Assembly (NCBI RefSeq): GCF_016907695.1
Contig: NZ_JAFBCK010000001.1
Location: 6,312,001 to 6,376,000, forward strand
Length of the DNA: 64,000 nucleotides
Source of the DNA: Actinokineospora baliensis
Lineage (GTDB): Bacteria > Actinomycetota > Actinomycetes > Mycobacteriales > Pseudonocardiaceae
Direction: 5' to 3'
This document shows positions 48,241 to 56,210 of this stretch, piece by piece; the first letter of the stretch is position 1, and every line of letters starts with the position of its first letter. Under the pieces are notes generated by a model. That model was given only the letters and a program-made list of their open reading frames with translations, had not been told where the DNA came from and searched no databases. The position numbers and the translations under genes were made by a program.

Positions 48241-49065
48241 GTGGCGAGCGAGACCAGCGCGGAGCGGGCACTGGGGACCACCGGCGTGGCGCGGATGAGC
48301 GTGGGGTCGGCCGAGTCCGTGGCGGCGAACATCGCCTGGTGGGACGCCGACGCCGACGACTACCACCGCGAGCACGGCGAGTTCCTCGGCGTCAGCGACT
48401 TCATGTGGTGCCCGGAGCGGCTGCGCGAGGCGGAGGCGGGCCTGCTGGGGCCGGTCGCGGGCAAGGACGTGCTGGAGGTCGGCTGCGGGTCGGCGCCGTG
48501 CGCGCGCTGGCTGGCCGACCAGGGCGCCCGCGTGGTGGGGCTGGACCTGTCGAGCGGGATGCTGCGCTACGCCGCCGCCGCCAACACCGCGACCGGGACG
48601 CGGGTGCCGCTGGTGCGGGCCAACGCGGAGCGGCTGCCGTTCGCCTCGGGGTCGTTCGACCTGGCCTGCTCGGCCTTCGGCGCGGTGCCGTTCGTCGCCG
48701 ACGTGCGGGCGGTGTTCAGCGAGGTCGCCAGGGTGCTGCGGCCGGGCGGCACGTGGACGTTCGCGGTGACCCACCCGATGCGGTGGATCTTCGCCGACGA
48801 CCCGGGGCCGGACGGGCTGCGGGTCAGCGGGTCCTACTTCGACCGGACCCCGTACGTGGAGGTCGACGCCGAGGGGGTGCCGACCTACGTCGAGCACCAC
48901 CGCACGCTCGGCGACTACGTGCGGGCGCTGGCCGCGGCCGGGTTCGACCTGTTCGACCTGGTGGAGCCGGAGTGGCCGGAGGGGCACACGCAGCAGTGGG
49001 GCCAGTGGAGCCCGCTGCGCGGCGAGCTGTTCCCGGGGACCGCGATCTTCCGCTGCCGCCGGTGA
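48241..49065 (+). CDS. SAM-dependent methyltransferase
   Basis: About 274 residues. Class I SAM motifs: VLEVGCGSAPCARWLADQGA, RVVGLDLSSGML, and ERLPFASGSFDLACSAFGAV. FAVTHPMRWIFADDPGPDG follows. The start is uncertain: GTG at 48241 or ATG at 48295 (MSVGSAESVAANIAWWD) would both keep the domain. Coupled by GTGA to an acetyltransferase gene. Acceptor unknown. Divergent from rpsA. Confidence 0.84.
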   Translation: MASETSAERALGTTGVARMSVGSAESVAANIAWWDADADDYHREHGEFLGVSDFMWCPERLREAEAGLLGPVAGKDVLEVGCGSAPCARWLADQGARVVGLDLSSGMLRYAAAANTATGTRVPLVRANAERLPFASGSFDLACSAFGAVPFVADVRAVFSEVARVLRPGGTWTFAVTHPMRWIFADDPGPDGLRVSGSYFDRTPYVEVDAEGVPTYVEHHRTLGDYVRALAAAGFDLFDLVEPEWPEGHTQQWGQWSPLRGELFPGTAIFRCRR

Positions 49066-49982
49066 CCGCCCCGCTGGTGCGCGCGCAGTCGGCCCGGTTC
49101 GCCGCGCTCGACCCGCTGCTGCCCGCGGTCGTCGACCCGCCGCCGGGTGAGGTGATCACGGCGGCCCTGGCCGACGGCGAGCGGGTGGCAGGCGTGATCA
49201 CGAAGACCTCGGCGGACCCGGGGACGCCGCAGACGCTGTGGTCGGCCGCGCAGGTGTGGGAACTGCACCCGCTGGTCGGTTCGGCGGGGCGGGCGGGCAT
49301 CGACGGCCTGCTGCGCCGGTGGCCCTCGATCGTGGCCAGGGTCGCCCCCGGCCGGGACTCGGCGTGCGTGGTGACCTGGCCCAGCCGCGACGTCGAGGCG
49401 ACGGCGGCGTTCCTGGCGCACGGGTTCATCCCGCTGGCCGTGCTCGCGGTCCGGACGGGCCGCGCGCGACCGGGCGGCGAGCAGACCGGGGCCGCGATCC
49501 GGCGGGCGACGGCGAGCGACCTGGACGCGCTGGTGGCGTCGGCGATGGCCGAGGTCGAGTACTCCTCACTGGTGGGCGGCGCGGTGTTGCGGGCGGGCGC
49601 GGCGAGCATCAAGCGGGACACCCTGCGCCGCCACCTCGCCCAGGGCGACCCGGTGTGGATCGCCGAGGTCGACGGCGTCCCGGTCGGCCACGTCGAGGGG
49701 TGGCACACGAACTCGACGGCGGGCTCCTGGGCGGAGACGCGGGTGCGGCACGGCCGCTGGGGTTACGTGAACTGCCTGTCGGTGCTGCCGTCCGCGCGCG
49801 GCACCGGGGTGGGCCGGGCGCTGATGGACGTCGCCCACGCCGCGCTGCTGGGGCCTGGCACGGCCGGGTCGTTCCTCTACTACAACCCGCCCAACCCGGT
49901 GTCGCCGGTGTTCTGGGCACGGCAGGGCTACCGGCCGCTGTGGACCGTCTGGGAGACCCGGCCCGCGGGCGCGGTGCGATAG
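49062..49982 (+). CDS. GNAT-family acetyltransferase
   Basis: 306 residues. The C-terminal half (about 150-300) is a GNAT domain with VWIAEVDGVPVGHVEGWH, the acetyl-CoA loop LSVLPSARGTGVGRALMDVA and the tail FWARQGYRPLWTVWETR. The N-terminal half may be a degenerate second GNAT lobe (WELHPLVGSAGRAGIDGLL). The GTG overlaps the methyltransferase stop by 4 bases, so both are made from one mRNA. Confidence 0.83.
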   Translation: MTAPLVRAQSARFAALDPLLPAVVDPPPGEVITAALADGERVAGVITKTSADPGTPQTLWSAAQVWELHPLVGSAGRAGIDGLLRRWPSIVARVAPGRDSACVVTWPSRDVEATAAFLAHGFIPLAVLAVRTGRARPGGEQTGAAIRRATASDLDALVASAMAEVEYSSLVGGAVLRAGAASIKRDTLRRHLAQGDPVWIAEVDGVPVGHVEGWHTNSTAGSWAETRVRHGRWGYVNCLSVLPSARGTGVGRALMDVAHAALLGPGTAGSFLYYNPPNPVSPVFWARQGYRPLWTVWETRPAGAVR

Positions 49983-49987
49983 AGGGG

Positions 49988-50278
49988 TCAGCCGAGAAGG
50001 TCGAGGCTGACCACGACCTGCAGCGCGCCGAGCAGCGCGATCACGGCGGCGGCGACCCGCCAGTGCGGCGCCTTGTCGGCCTCGGTCTCCCACTTCATCG
50101 CCATCGCCCAGGCGATGGCGATGGCGCCGATGCCCGCGATGACCCCGCCGATGTTGAGCGACTCGTCGACGACCACCTGGCCGTTGACCTTCCGCGTCTC
50201 GGTGATGCCGACGAAGAACAGGTACGGGACGAGCGCACAGGCCAGGCCCGCGATGAGCAGTTTGAGCTGTCTTGTCAC
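49988..50278 (-). CDS. Small membrane protein (96 residues)
   Basis: Three hydrophobic segments: LLIAGLACALVPYLFFVGI, IGGVIAGIGAIAIAWAMAM and VAAAVIALLGALQVVVSLDL. Short charged links lie between them. No family is recognised. GTG at 50278 lacks a good ribosome site. Sits alone on the minus strand between two plus-strand operons. Confidence 0.6.
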   Translation of the reverse strand: MTRQLKLLIAGLACALVPYLFFVGITETRKVNGQVVVDESLNIGGVIAGIGAIAIAWAMAMKWETEADKAPHWRVAAAVIALLGALQVVVSLDLLG

Positions 50279-50375
50279 GCGAGCTCGGATGGTCCGATTC
50301 GTCCGGTGGTTCCCCCGATCGGGTCACCGGGATCACCCCCGGCCCGGTTGCGGTCCGGTCGACCGCGGCGCAGTA

Positions 50376-50399
50376 TTTGAACTGACCGGTCAGTTCAAA
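50376..50399. promoter_or_regulatory. Perfect 24-bp palindromic operator before the ABC/YhgE/TetR operon
   Basis: Half-site TTTGAACTGACC is followed immediately by its exact complement. It ends 9 bp before the ATG of the first operon gene, where a bound repressor would block transcription start. The TetR gene closing the operon is the obvious candidate ligand-responsive repressor. Confidence 0.75.
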
Positions 50400-50408
50400 G
50401 GAGGCGGC

Positions 50409-51035
50409 ATGGAGGTCTACGCGGACCAGGTCGTGGTCACCGGCGCGCACGGGCGGCTCTTGGAGCCGACCTCGCTGCGGGTGCGCCCGGGCGAGGTGGC
50501 GGTGGTCGCGGGCGAACCCAATGCCGGGCATACCGCGTTCGGCCTCGCGCTGACCGGTCGGATCACCCCGTCGGGCGGATCTGTCACCCCGTCGGCGGAC
50601 GAGCTGCGGGCGCACGCGGTGCTGGTGGACGCCCCGGAGGTGACCGCGCCGGAGCCGAACCTGCGGGTCGCCGACGTGATCGCCGAGGAGTTGGCGCTGG
50701 CCGGTGCCCGCAGCGGCCGGAGCACCGTCGCCGAGTTGCTCACCGAGCACGGCCTCGAGGCGGGGACCCGGTTCGAGGACGTCCCCGGCGGCGCGCGGGT
50801 CGCGTTGCTGACCGAGCTCGCCGCCCGCAGGCCGGGCGCCGAACTGCTGGTGCTCGACACCCCCGACCGGCACTCCAGCAACCCCGCCGACTGGCTGCCA
50901 ACCGCGATGGCACAGGCACGAGACGGACGCGCCGTCGTCGTGCTCTGCGGCACCTCCACCGCGCTGCGCCTGCCCGTCACCCCAGCCCGACTCGGCGAGT
51001 CGGACCAGCCCGCGCCCCTGGAGCCGACCCTGTGA
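50409..51035 (+). CDS. ABC-transporter ATPase-like protein with degenerate Walker motifs
   Basis: 208 residues of ABC-ATPase shape. The Walker A loop reads GEPNAGHT at 35-42, with His41 where the catalytic Lys should be, and the Walker B region reads LLVLDTPD with Thr instead of Glu. Nucleotide hydrolysis is therefore doubtful. It is translationally coupled (GTGA) to the YhgE/Pip gene and probably acts as its cytosolic partner or regulator. GGAGG-like AAAGGAGG lies 5-6 bases before the ATG. Confidence 0.78.
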   Translation: MEVYADQVVVTGAHGRLLEPTSLRVRPGEVAVVAGEPNAGHTAFGLALTGRITPSGGSVTPSADELRAHAVLVDAPEVTAPEPNLRVADVIAEELALAGARSGRSTVAELLTEHGLEAGTRFEDVPGGARVALLTELAARRPGAELLVLDTPDRHSSNPADWLPTAMAQARDGRAVVVLCGTSTALRLPVTPARLGESDQPAPLEPTL

Positions 51036-53011
51036 GTGTCTTCCGCCTCGCCCGCAACGAACTCCGCCGGGTCAGCTCGGGCACCCTGCCCAAGTTGGCC
51101 GTCTTGGCCCTAGTGCTCGTGCCGCTCCTCTATGGCTCGCTGTACCTCTATGCCAATGCTGACCCTTACAACCGGCTGGACAAGATCCCGGCGGCACTGG
51201 TGGTGACCGACAAGGGGTTGGTGCGCGCGGATGGCACCCGGGTCGACGCGGGCCGCAAGGTGGCCGACGAGCTGAAGGCGTCCGGCAAGTTCGACTGGCG
51301 GGAGGTGGACGCCAAAGCGGCCGAGGACGGCGTGCGCACCGGCGAGTACACCTTCTCGATCACCCTCCCGGACGACTTCTCCGCGTCGCTGGCGTCCTCG
51401 TCGGACTTCGCCCCGCGCCAGGGGATGATCACGGTGACCACCAACGACGCCAACAACTACCTGGTCGGCACGATCGCCGACCGGGTGGTCAGCGCGGTGC
51501 GCGAGTCGGTGGCGGCGTCGGTCGGTACGGAGGCGGCGGAGAAGTTCCTGGTCGGGTTCGGCACCGTCTACGAGCGGACCCAGCAGGCGGCCGACGGTGC
51601 CGCGCGGCTGGCCGACGGCGCCGCCCAGGCCAACTCCGGCGCGACCCAGTTGGCGACCGGCCAGCGCGAGCTCGCCGACGGCGCCACCCGCCTCGCCGAC
51701 GGCGCGACCACGGCCGCGACCGGCGCGAAGAAGCTGTCGACCGGCCTGGACACCCTGCAGACCAAGACGAAAGACCTACCCGCGCAGGCGACGGAGCTGG
51801 CGACCGGGGCGCGCAAGGTCGCGACCGGCAACGACCAGGTCGCCCGCACCGCGGAGACCATGTCCGCCGCGGCTCAGAAGGCCGTCGACCACCTCGGCGA
51901 GCTCGACTCGGCGATCGCGGCGAAGCTGCGCGACGCCGGGCTGTCCTCCGGCGACGTCGACCAGGTGTTGGCGCAGCTGCGGACCCTGCGCACCCCGGTC
52001 GAGCAGGCGAACACACAGGTCAAGTCCGCGAGCGGGCAGCTTCGGGCGCTGGCGACCGGCGCGGACCAGGTCGCGGGCGGAGCCGAAGCGCTGGCGACGG
52101 CGGCACCCGCGCTCGCGGGCGGCATCTCGGACGCCGCGGCGGGCGGCCGTGAGCTGGCGGCGGGCACGACCAAGCTCCGCGACGGCGCTGTGACGTTGCG
52201 CGACGGCGAGAACGCCGCGGTGACCGGCGTCGACCAACTGGTAGCGGGAACCAAGTCGCTGTCGGACGGCTCGGTGCAGCTGCGCGACGGTCTCACCGCC
52301 GGGCTGGGCCAGATCCCGCACCCCGACGACGCGACCCGCGACGCCACCGCCAAGACCATCGGCGACCCGGTGTCGGTGCACACCGTCGGCGAGAACAGCG
52401 CGGGCAGCTACGGCGCGGGCCTCGCCCCGTTCTTCCTCGGCCTGGCGCTGTGGATCGGCGCGTTCGTGCTGTTCCTGCTGATCCGGCCGCTGTCGGCGCG
52501 GGCGCTGGCCGCCGGTCACTCGGCGGCGCGCACGGCGCTGGCGGGCTGGCTGACGCCCGCGGCGCTCGGGGTGGCGCAGGTCGTGCTGATGTTCGCCGTG
52601 GTCACCACCGTGATCGGCATCCACCCGGCGCGGCCGCTGGCCACGCTCGGGTTCCTGGTGCTGACCTCGCTGACGTTCGTGTCGGTGGTGCACGCGCTCA
52701 ACGCCGCGCTCGGCCCGGTCGGCAAGTTCGTCGCCCTGGTGGTGCTGATCTTGCAGCTGATCAGCGCTGGCGGGACCTTCCCCTGGCAGACGCTGCCGGA
52801 CGCGCTGATCCCGCTGCACCGGGTGCTGCCGATGGGGTACGTCGTCGACGGGCTGCGGCACCTGCTCTACGGTGGCGCCGCCGGCGGCATCGGTGCGGAC
52901 GTGGGCGTGCTGCTGGCGTACCTGATCGGAGGGCTCGTGGTGTCGACCTTCGCCGCGCGCAGGCAGCGGGTGTGGACCGCGGCGCGGCTGAAACCGGAAC
53001 TGGTCTTGTGA
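51032..53011 (+). CDS. YhgE/Pip-family membrane protein
   Basis: 659 residues: one N-terminal membrane helix (LAVLALVLVPLLYGSLYLYA), a long extracytoplasmic region (about 40-440) with alanine-rich repeats built on LADGA, LATG and related words, likely coiled coil, and five to six membrane helices at the C terminus of ABC2 type (LGLALWIGAFVLFLLIRPL; PWQTLPDALIPLHRVLPMGY). Relatives include the Lactococcus phage receptor Pip and Bacillus YueB, and ESX-linked proteins. Likely works with the preceding ATPase-like protein. GTG overlaps both neighbours as GTGA. Confidence 0.9.
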   Translation: MSVFRLARNELRRVSSGTLPKLAVLALVLVPLLYGSLYLYANADPYNRLDKIPAALVVTDKGLVRADGTRVDAGRKVADELKASGKFDWREVDAKAAEDGVRTGEYTFSITLPDDFSASLASSSDFAPRQGMITVTTNDANNYLVGTIADRVVSAVRESVAASVGTEAAEKFLVGFGTVYERTQQAADGAARLADGAAQANSGATQLATGQRELADGATRLADGATTAATGAKKLSTGLDTLQTKTKDLPAQATELATGARKVATGNDQVARTAETMSAAAQKAVDHLGELDSAIAAKLRDAGLSSGDVDQVLAQLRTLRTPVEQANTQVKSASGQLRALATGADQVAGGAEALATAAPALAGGISDAAAGGRELAAGTTKLRDGAVTLRDGENAAVTGVDQLVAGTKSLSDGSVQLRDGLTAGLGQIPHPDDATRDATAKTIGDPVSVHTVGENSAGSYGAGLAPFFLGLALWIGAFVLFLLIRPLSARALAAGHSAARTALAGWLTPAALGVAQVVLMFAVVTTVIGIHPARPLATLGFLVLTSLTFVSVVHALNAALGPVGKFVALVVLILQLISAGGTFPWQTLPDALIPLHRVLPMGYVVDGLRHLLYGGAAGGIGADVGVLLAYLIGGLVVSTFAARRQRVWTAARLKPELVL

Positions 53012-53589
53012 GCGGGCCCGCGCGGACCGGCGCCACGAAGCGCAAGCTGTTCGACGCGACGCTGCGGCTGGCCGGTACCCGGGGCATGGTCGGGTTGACC
53101 GTGGACGAGATCGCCGCCGAGGCTGGCGTCGCGAAGGGGACGGTCTACTACAACTTCGGCAGCAAGGACGGGCTGATCGACGCCCTCCTGCGCTATGGGG
53201 TCGACCTGCTCGCGGCCCGGCTGCGCGCGGCGGACGGGTCTGCGGCGGACACGCTGACCGCGCTGATCGACGGCATGGTCGGCTTCTTCGCCGAGTACCC
53301 GGCGTTCGCGCAGCTGCTGGTCAGCGAGCTGTGGCGGACACCGGGGCAGTGGCGGGAGACGTTGACGCTGCTGCGCGCGGAGGTCACCTCGATCATCCGC
53401 GGCCACCTGGAGCGGCTGGCCGACTCGGGGGAACTGCCCGCCGGGGTCGAGGTGCCGACGGCGTCGGCGGCGCTGTTCGGGACGGTGCTGGTGGTGACCC
53501 TGGACTGGCAGGTGTTCACCCCGGACCGCACGGCGGTGCAGGTGCGGGACTCGGTGCTGGCGCTGGTGCGCGGCCTGCGCGCCGGGTGA
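53008..53589 (+). CDS. TetR-family regulator of the YhgE operon
   Basis: 193 residues with an N-terminal TetR helix-turn-helix (LTVDEIAAEAGVAKGTVYYNFGSKDGL) in the part VDEIAAEAGVAKGTVYYNF, and a TetR_C-type ligand domain. Third gene of the operon, coupled by a 4-base overlap. Likely represses the operon through the 24-bp palindrome at 50376, giving autoregulation. Ligand unknown. Confidence 0.88.
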   Translation: MSGPARTGATKRKLFDATLRLAGTRGMVGLTVDEIAAEAGVAKGTVYYNFGSKDGLIDALLRYGVDLLAARLRAADGSAADTLTALIDGMVGFFAEYPAFAQLLVSELWRTPGQWRETLTLLRAEVTSIIRGHLERLADSGELPAGVEVPTASAALFGTVLVVTLDWQVFTPDRTAVQVRDSVLALVRGLRAG

Positions 53590-53616
53590 GCGGCCCGCCC
53601 ACCCGGCGGGCGCGGG

Positions 53617-54087
53617 TCAGTGCGCGATCAGGGCGCGGCGGGTGGCGCGCAGGATGCCCTCGGTGATCTCGGCGCTCGAGGGCCTGCGGGTGCGCCCCGC
53701 GTAGCCGACGGGGCTCAGCACGACGTGCTGGGTGGGGTGGTCCGGCAGGGCCGTTGTGGAGGGGCGGTCGTGGGCCTCGACGACAGGGGCACCCGGGGCC
53801 AGCAGCGGCTCCACCGCGCGGAGGGCGGGGGCGAGGGTGTCGTCGGGCAGCCAGGTGATGAGCAGCTCGGCGGGGTTGTCGATGATGCGGGCGGTCCGGC
53901 TCGCCAGCAGCTGGGGCTTGGACCAGTCGACCTCCACCCAGGTTGCCCTGCCGCAGCCGCTGTGGTGATCGGCCGCCAGCGGCGCGTAGTGCCTGCACGG
54001 CAGCACCACGTGCCACCCGTTGGCCACCAACCGCTCCGCGCACCCGGTGAGCATCCCGGTCCCGCCCATGACCAATGCCGTTCTCAT
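53617..54087 (-). CDS. Short Rossmann-fold (NAD(P)-binding) protein
   Basis: 156 residues beginning MRTALVMGGTGMLTGCAERL, a nucleotide-binding GxxGxxxG-like turn after the first strand. There is no SDR catalytic YxxxK. The C-terminal half (VVLSPVGYAGRTRRPSSAEI) is like that of small SDR-related proteins often called short-chain dehydrogenase. Follows bluB by 20 bp on the same strand and may be its partner, for example in supplying reduced flavin, but that is conjecture. Confidence 0.65.
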   Translation of the reverse strand: MRTALVMGGTGMLTGCAERLVANGWHVVLPCRHYAPLAADHHSGCGRATWVEVDWSKPQLLASRTARIIDNPAELLITWLPDDTLAPALRAVEPLLAPGAPVVEAHDRPSTTALPDHPTQHVVLSPVGYAGRTRRPSSAEITEGILRATRRALIAH

Positions 54088-54107
54088 CGCCACGCCGCCT
54101 CTCCGTG

Positions 54108-54743
54108 TCAGGCGGTGCCGTCCCCGCGGGTGTAGCGCTCGAAATGGGTCACCTGCTCCACCGGGATCCGGCTCCGCCAACCGTGTCGTTCCAGGTCCGG
54201 CACCTCCTGCCGCCGCTCGACCGGACCCAGGCACAGCCAGGCGACCGGGCGCACCGACGCGGGGATGTCCAGGAGGGACCGGAGGTGGTCCTCCTGGTAA
54301 AAACTAACCCAACCCACCCCCAAGTTCTCCGCCGTCGCGGCCAGCCAGAGGTTCTGGATCGCCAAGCAGACGGAGTAGAGCCCGGCGTCGGCGATCGCGT
54401 GCCTGCCCAGCACCGCGGGCCCACCCCTGGCCGGGTCGTAGGTGACCACGATGGACAGGGTCGACTCGAGGACGCCGTCGACCTTGACCCGCTCGAAGGT
54501 CGCCGCCCGCTCCCCCGTGAGCCCCGCGGCGAACCGCGCCCGCTCCTGCTGCACGTGCTCGTAAAACCCAGCCCTCGTCGCGGCGTCCCGAACCACCACG
54601 AAGTCCCACGGCTGCGACATCCCCACACTCGGCGCCGCGTGCGCCGCCCCCAACACCCGCCCCAACACCTCGTCGTCGACCGCCGCACCGGTGAACTCGG
54701 CCCGCACATCCCGCCGCATCGCAATGGCCTCGTAGACATCCAC
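54108..54743 (-). CDS. bluB: 5,6-dimethylbenzimidazole synthase
   Basis: 211-residue nitroreductase-fold protein of the BluB type, which breaks down FMNH2 with oxygen to make the lower ligand of cobalamin. Seen: MRRDVRAEFTG, HAAPSVGMSQPWDFVVV (FMN-binding loop with the group-specific SVGMSQPW) and AIQNLWLAATAENLGVGWVS. Full length. No cobalamin riboswitch is visible upstream; instead there is an 8-bp tandem array 205 bp before the start. Confidence 0.92.
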   Translation of the reverse strand: MDVYEAIAMRRDVRAEFTGAAVDDEVLGRVLGAAHAAPSVGMSQPWDFVVVRDAATRAGFYEHVQQERARFAAGLTGERAATFERVKVDGVLESTLSIVVTYDPARGGPAVLGRHAIADAGLYSVCLAIQNLWLAATAENLGVGWVSFYQEDHLRSLLDIPASVRPVAWLCLGPVERRQEVPDLERHGWRSRIPVEQVTHFERYTRGDGTA

Positions 54744-54947
54744 CCAGCCACCCTATGTCACCCGAACGAGCGGACTCGGTTCCCGAGTGGACAGTCTCCC
54801 CGCAGGCCCACATCCCGCCTGGCGCTTTCCCCGGCCACCTCGCTTGCGCCTTCGTGGCCGCCTTACGGGGCAGCCAGTCCGCCTCCCCCATCTAGCCGCG
54901 CGGCCCCGACTCAACCGCGCGTCCCGGTCTCCACTCGCCCCTGAGGC

Positions 54948-55177
54948 GCCACGCCGCCACGCCGCCACGCCGCCACGCCGCCACGCCGCCACGCCGCCAC
55001 GCCGCCACGCCGCCACGCCGCCACGCCGCCACGCCGCCACGCCGCCACGCCGCCACGCCGCCACGCCGCCACGCCGCCACGCCGCCACGCCGCCACGCCG
55101 CCACGCCGCCACGCCGCCACGCCGCCACGCCGCCACGCCGCCACGCCGCCACGCCGCCACGCCGCCACGCCGCCACG
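54948..55177. repeat. Perfect 8-bp tandem array, about 29 copies
   Basis: 230 bp made of uninterrupted CGCCACGC-type octamers (CCGCCACG read cyclically). No interior variant was seen. Because 8 is not a multiple of 3, every frame encodes the same eight-residue repeat, so open frames here mean nothing. It lies between bluB (start 205 bp away) and the 3' end of the DUF3592 gene. Confidence 0.95.
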
Positions 55178-55473
55178 AGTGTCCAACCGGCACGCCCAGC
55201 CCCGTCAACGCCCTCAACCAGGTGAACTTCCTGCCGAGCTCCGTCCACTCCCCAGGTCGCTCTCCGTCCACAACGCCCCGAGTTGTCCACAGCTCTTCGC
55301 GCCGCCTTCCCGCGCCCCCAGACCCCGATAGACTGGCACCGGGGTCGGCCCCCGGAGAGGGTGGGGACTGGGACCCGCTCACCGCGCGGGCGCGCGAAGA
55401 GGGGGCGTGCGCGTAAGAGGGCCGTGCGTGCAAGGGGGGCGTGCGTGTAAGAGAGGCGCGTGCGCAAGAGGGA
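55178..55473. other. Gene-free stretch with short degenerate repeats
   Basis: No gene is supported. TTGTCCACAG at 55280-55290 and several similar words occur. Bases 55405-55470 contain about four imperfect 17-20-bp copies of a GCGTGCG(C/T)GTAAGAGG-type word just after the DUF3592 stop (on the minus strand), perhaps decaying tandem repeats. Confidence 0.4.
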
Positions 55474-56178
55474 TCAGTTGGGGGTGGAGAGTTCTCGGCC
55501 GGGGATGGGGCGGCGGTTGGGGTAGACGAGGACGGCGCCGCCTGCGGCGCCGCCGAGGAGGACTCGGCCGGGGTGGGGGCGGGAGCGGCCGGTGTCGATG
55601 ATGACCTCGGTGTGCGGGGCCACGTCCAGGCAGACGCGGACCAGGGGGGCGTCGGCGGTGGCGGTGCCGGGGCGCCAGCCGTGGCGGCGGGTGGCGATTA
55701 GGCGGCGGGACCAGCGGGCGATGAGGATGGTGCCCGCGGCGGTGAGGCCGACGGCGGCCATGGTGGTGGCGAGTTCGACCGCGGTGAGGGCGAAGGGCGG
55801 GTCGGTCCCGGCTTGGGCGGTGGCGAGGCGCTCGGGGTCGGCGGGGTCGTAGGTGAGGGTGATCGGGTCGCCTGCCCGGATCGGCGGGTCGGGGACCAGC
55901 AGGGTCAGGGTGCGCACCCGCTCCTGGCCGTCCACGGCGAACCGGACGTCGATCGAGCCGGACGTGTGCCGGGTGCGGTCCACGACGGCGACAACCACGC
56001 CCGGCACGCGGACGCCGTCGGTGAGCAGGGTGGCGCGCTGGTCGTCTATGGCCGCGTCGGTCAGGCAGGCTGCGACGAACAGCAGCACCCCGGCGGCGAA
56101 CAGCGCCACCGACCTCAGGAGCGCTCGGCGCACCGCGGCGGTCGCCGTCGCCGCGCCGAGCGAGCGTTGCCCTTCCAT
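55474..56178 (-). CDS. DUF3592-type membrane protein
   Basis: 234 residues. Two membrane helices (VALFAAGVLLFVAACLTDAA and TTMAAVGLTAAGTILIARWS) flank an extracytoplasmic beta domain of the DUF3592 kind (VRVPGVVVAVVDR; DPITLTYDPADPERLATA). The C-terminal cytosolic part is basic then proline-rich. ATG at 56178 follows GGGGAGGGGGC. It lies 33 bp after polA on the same strand and is probably read from the same mRNA. Function unknown. Confidence 0.8.
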   Translation of the reverse strand: MEGQRSLGAATATAAVRRALLRSVALFAAGVLLFVAACLTDAAIDDQRATLLTDGVRVPGVVVAVVDRTRHTSGSIDVRFAVDGQERVRTLTLLVPDPPIRAGDPITLTYDPADPERLATAQAGTDPPFALTAVELATTMAAVGLTAAGTILIARWSRRLIATRRHGWRPGTATADAPLVRVCLDVAPHTEVIIDTGRSRPHPGRVLLGGAAGGAVLVYPNRRPIPGRELSTPN

Positions 56179-56210
56179 GCGCCCCCTCCCCGATCTGGGA
56201 GGATCATGGA

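Noticed and set aside
51032..53011. Phage-infection-protein homology taken as a sign of prophage
   Set aside because: YhgE/Pip is a host membrane protein family. No integrase, structural phage gene or att-like repeat is present.
55178..55473. Possible tRNA or small RNA gene
   Set aside because: No cloverleaf or anticodon arm could be folded by eye; only scattered repeats and promoter-like words were seen.
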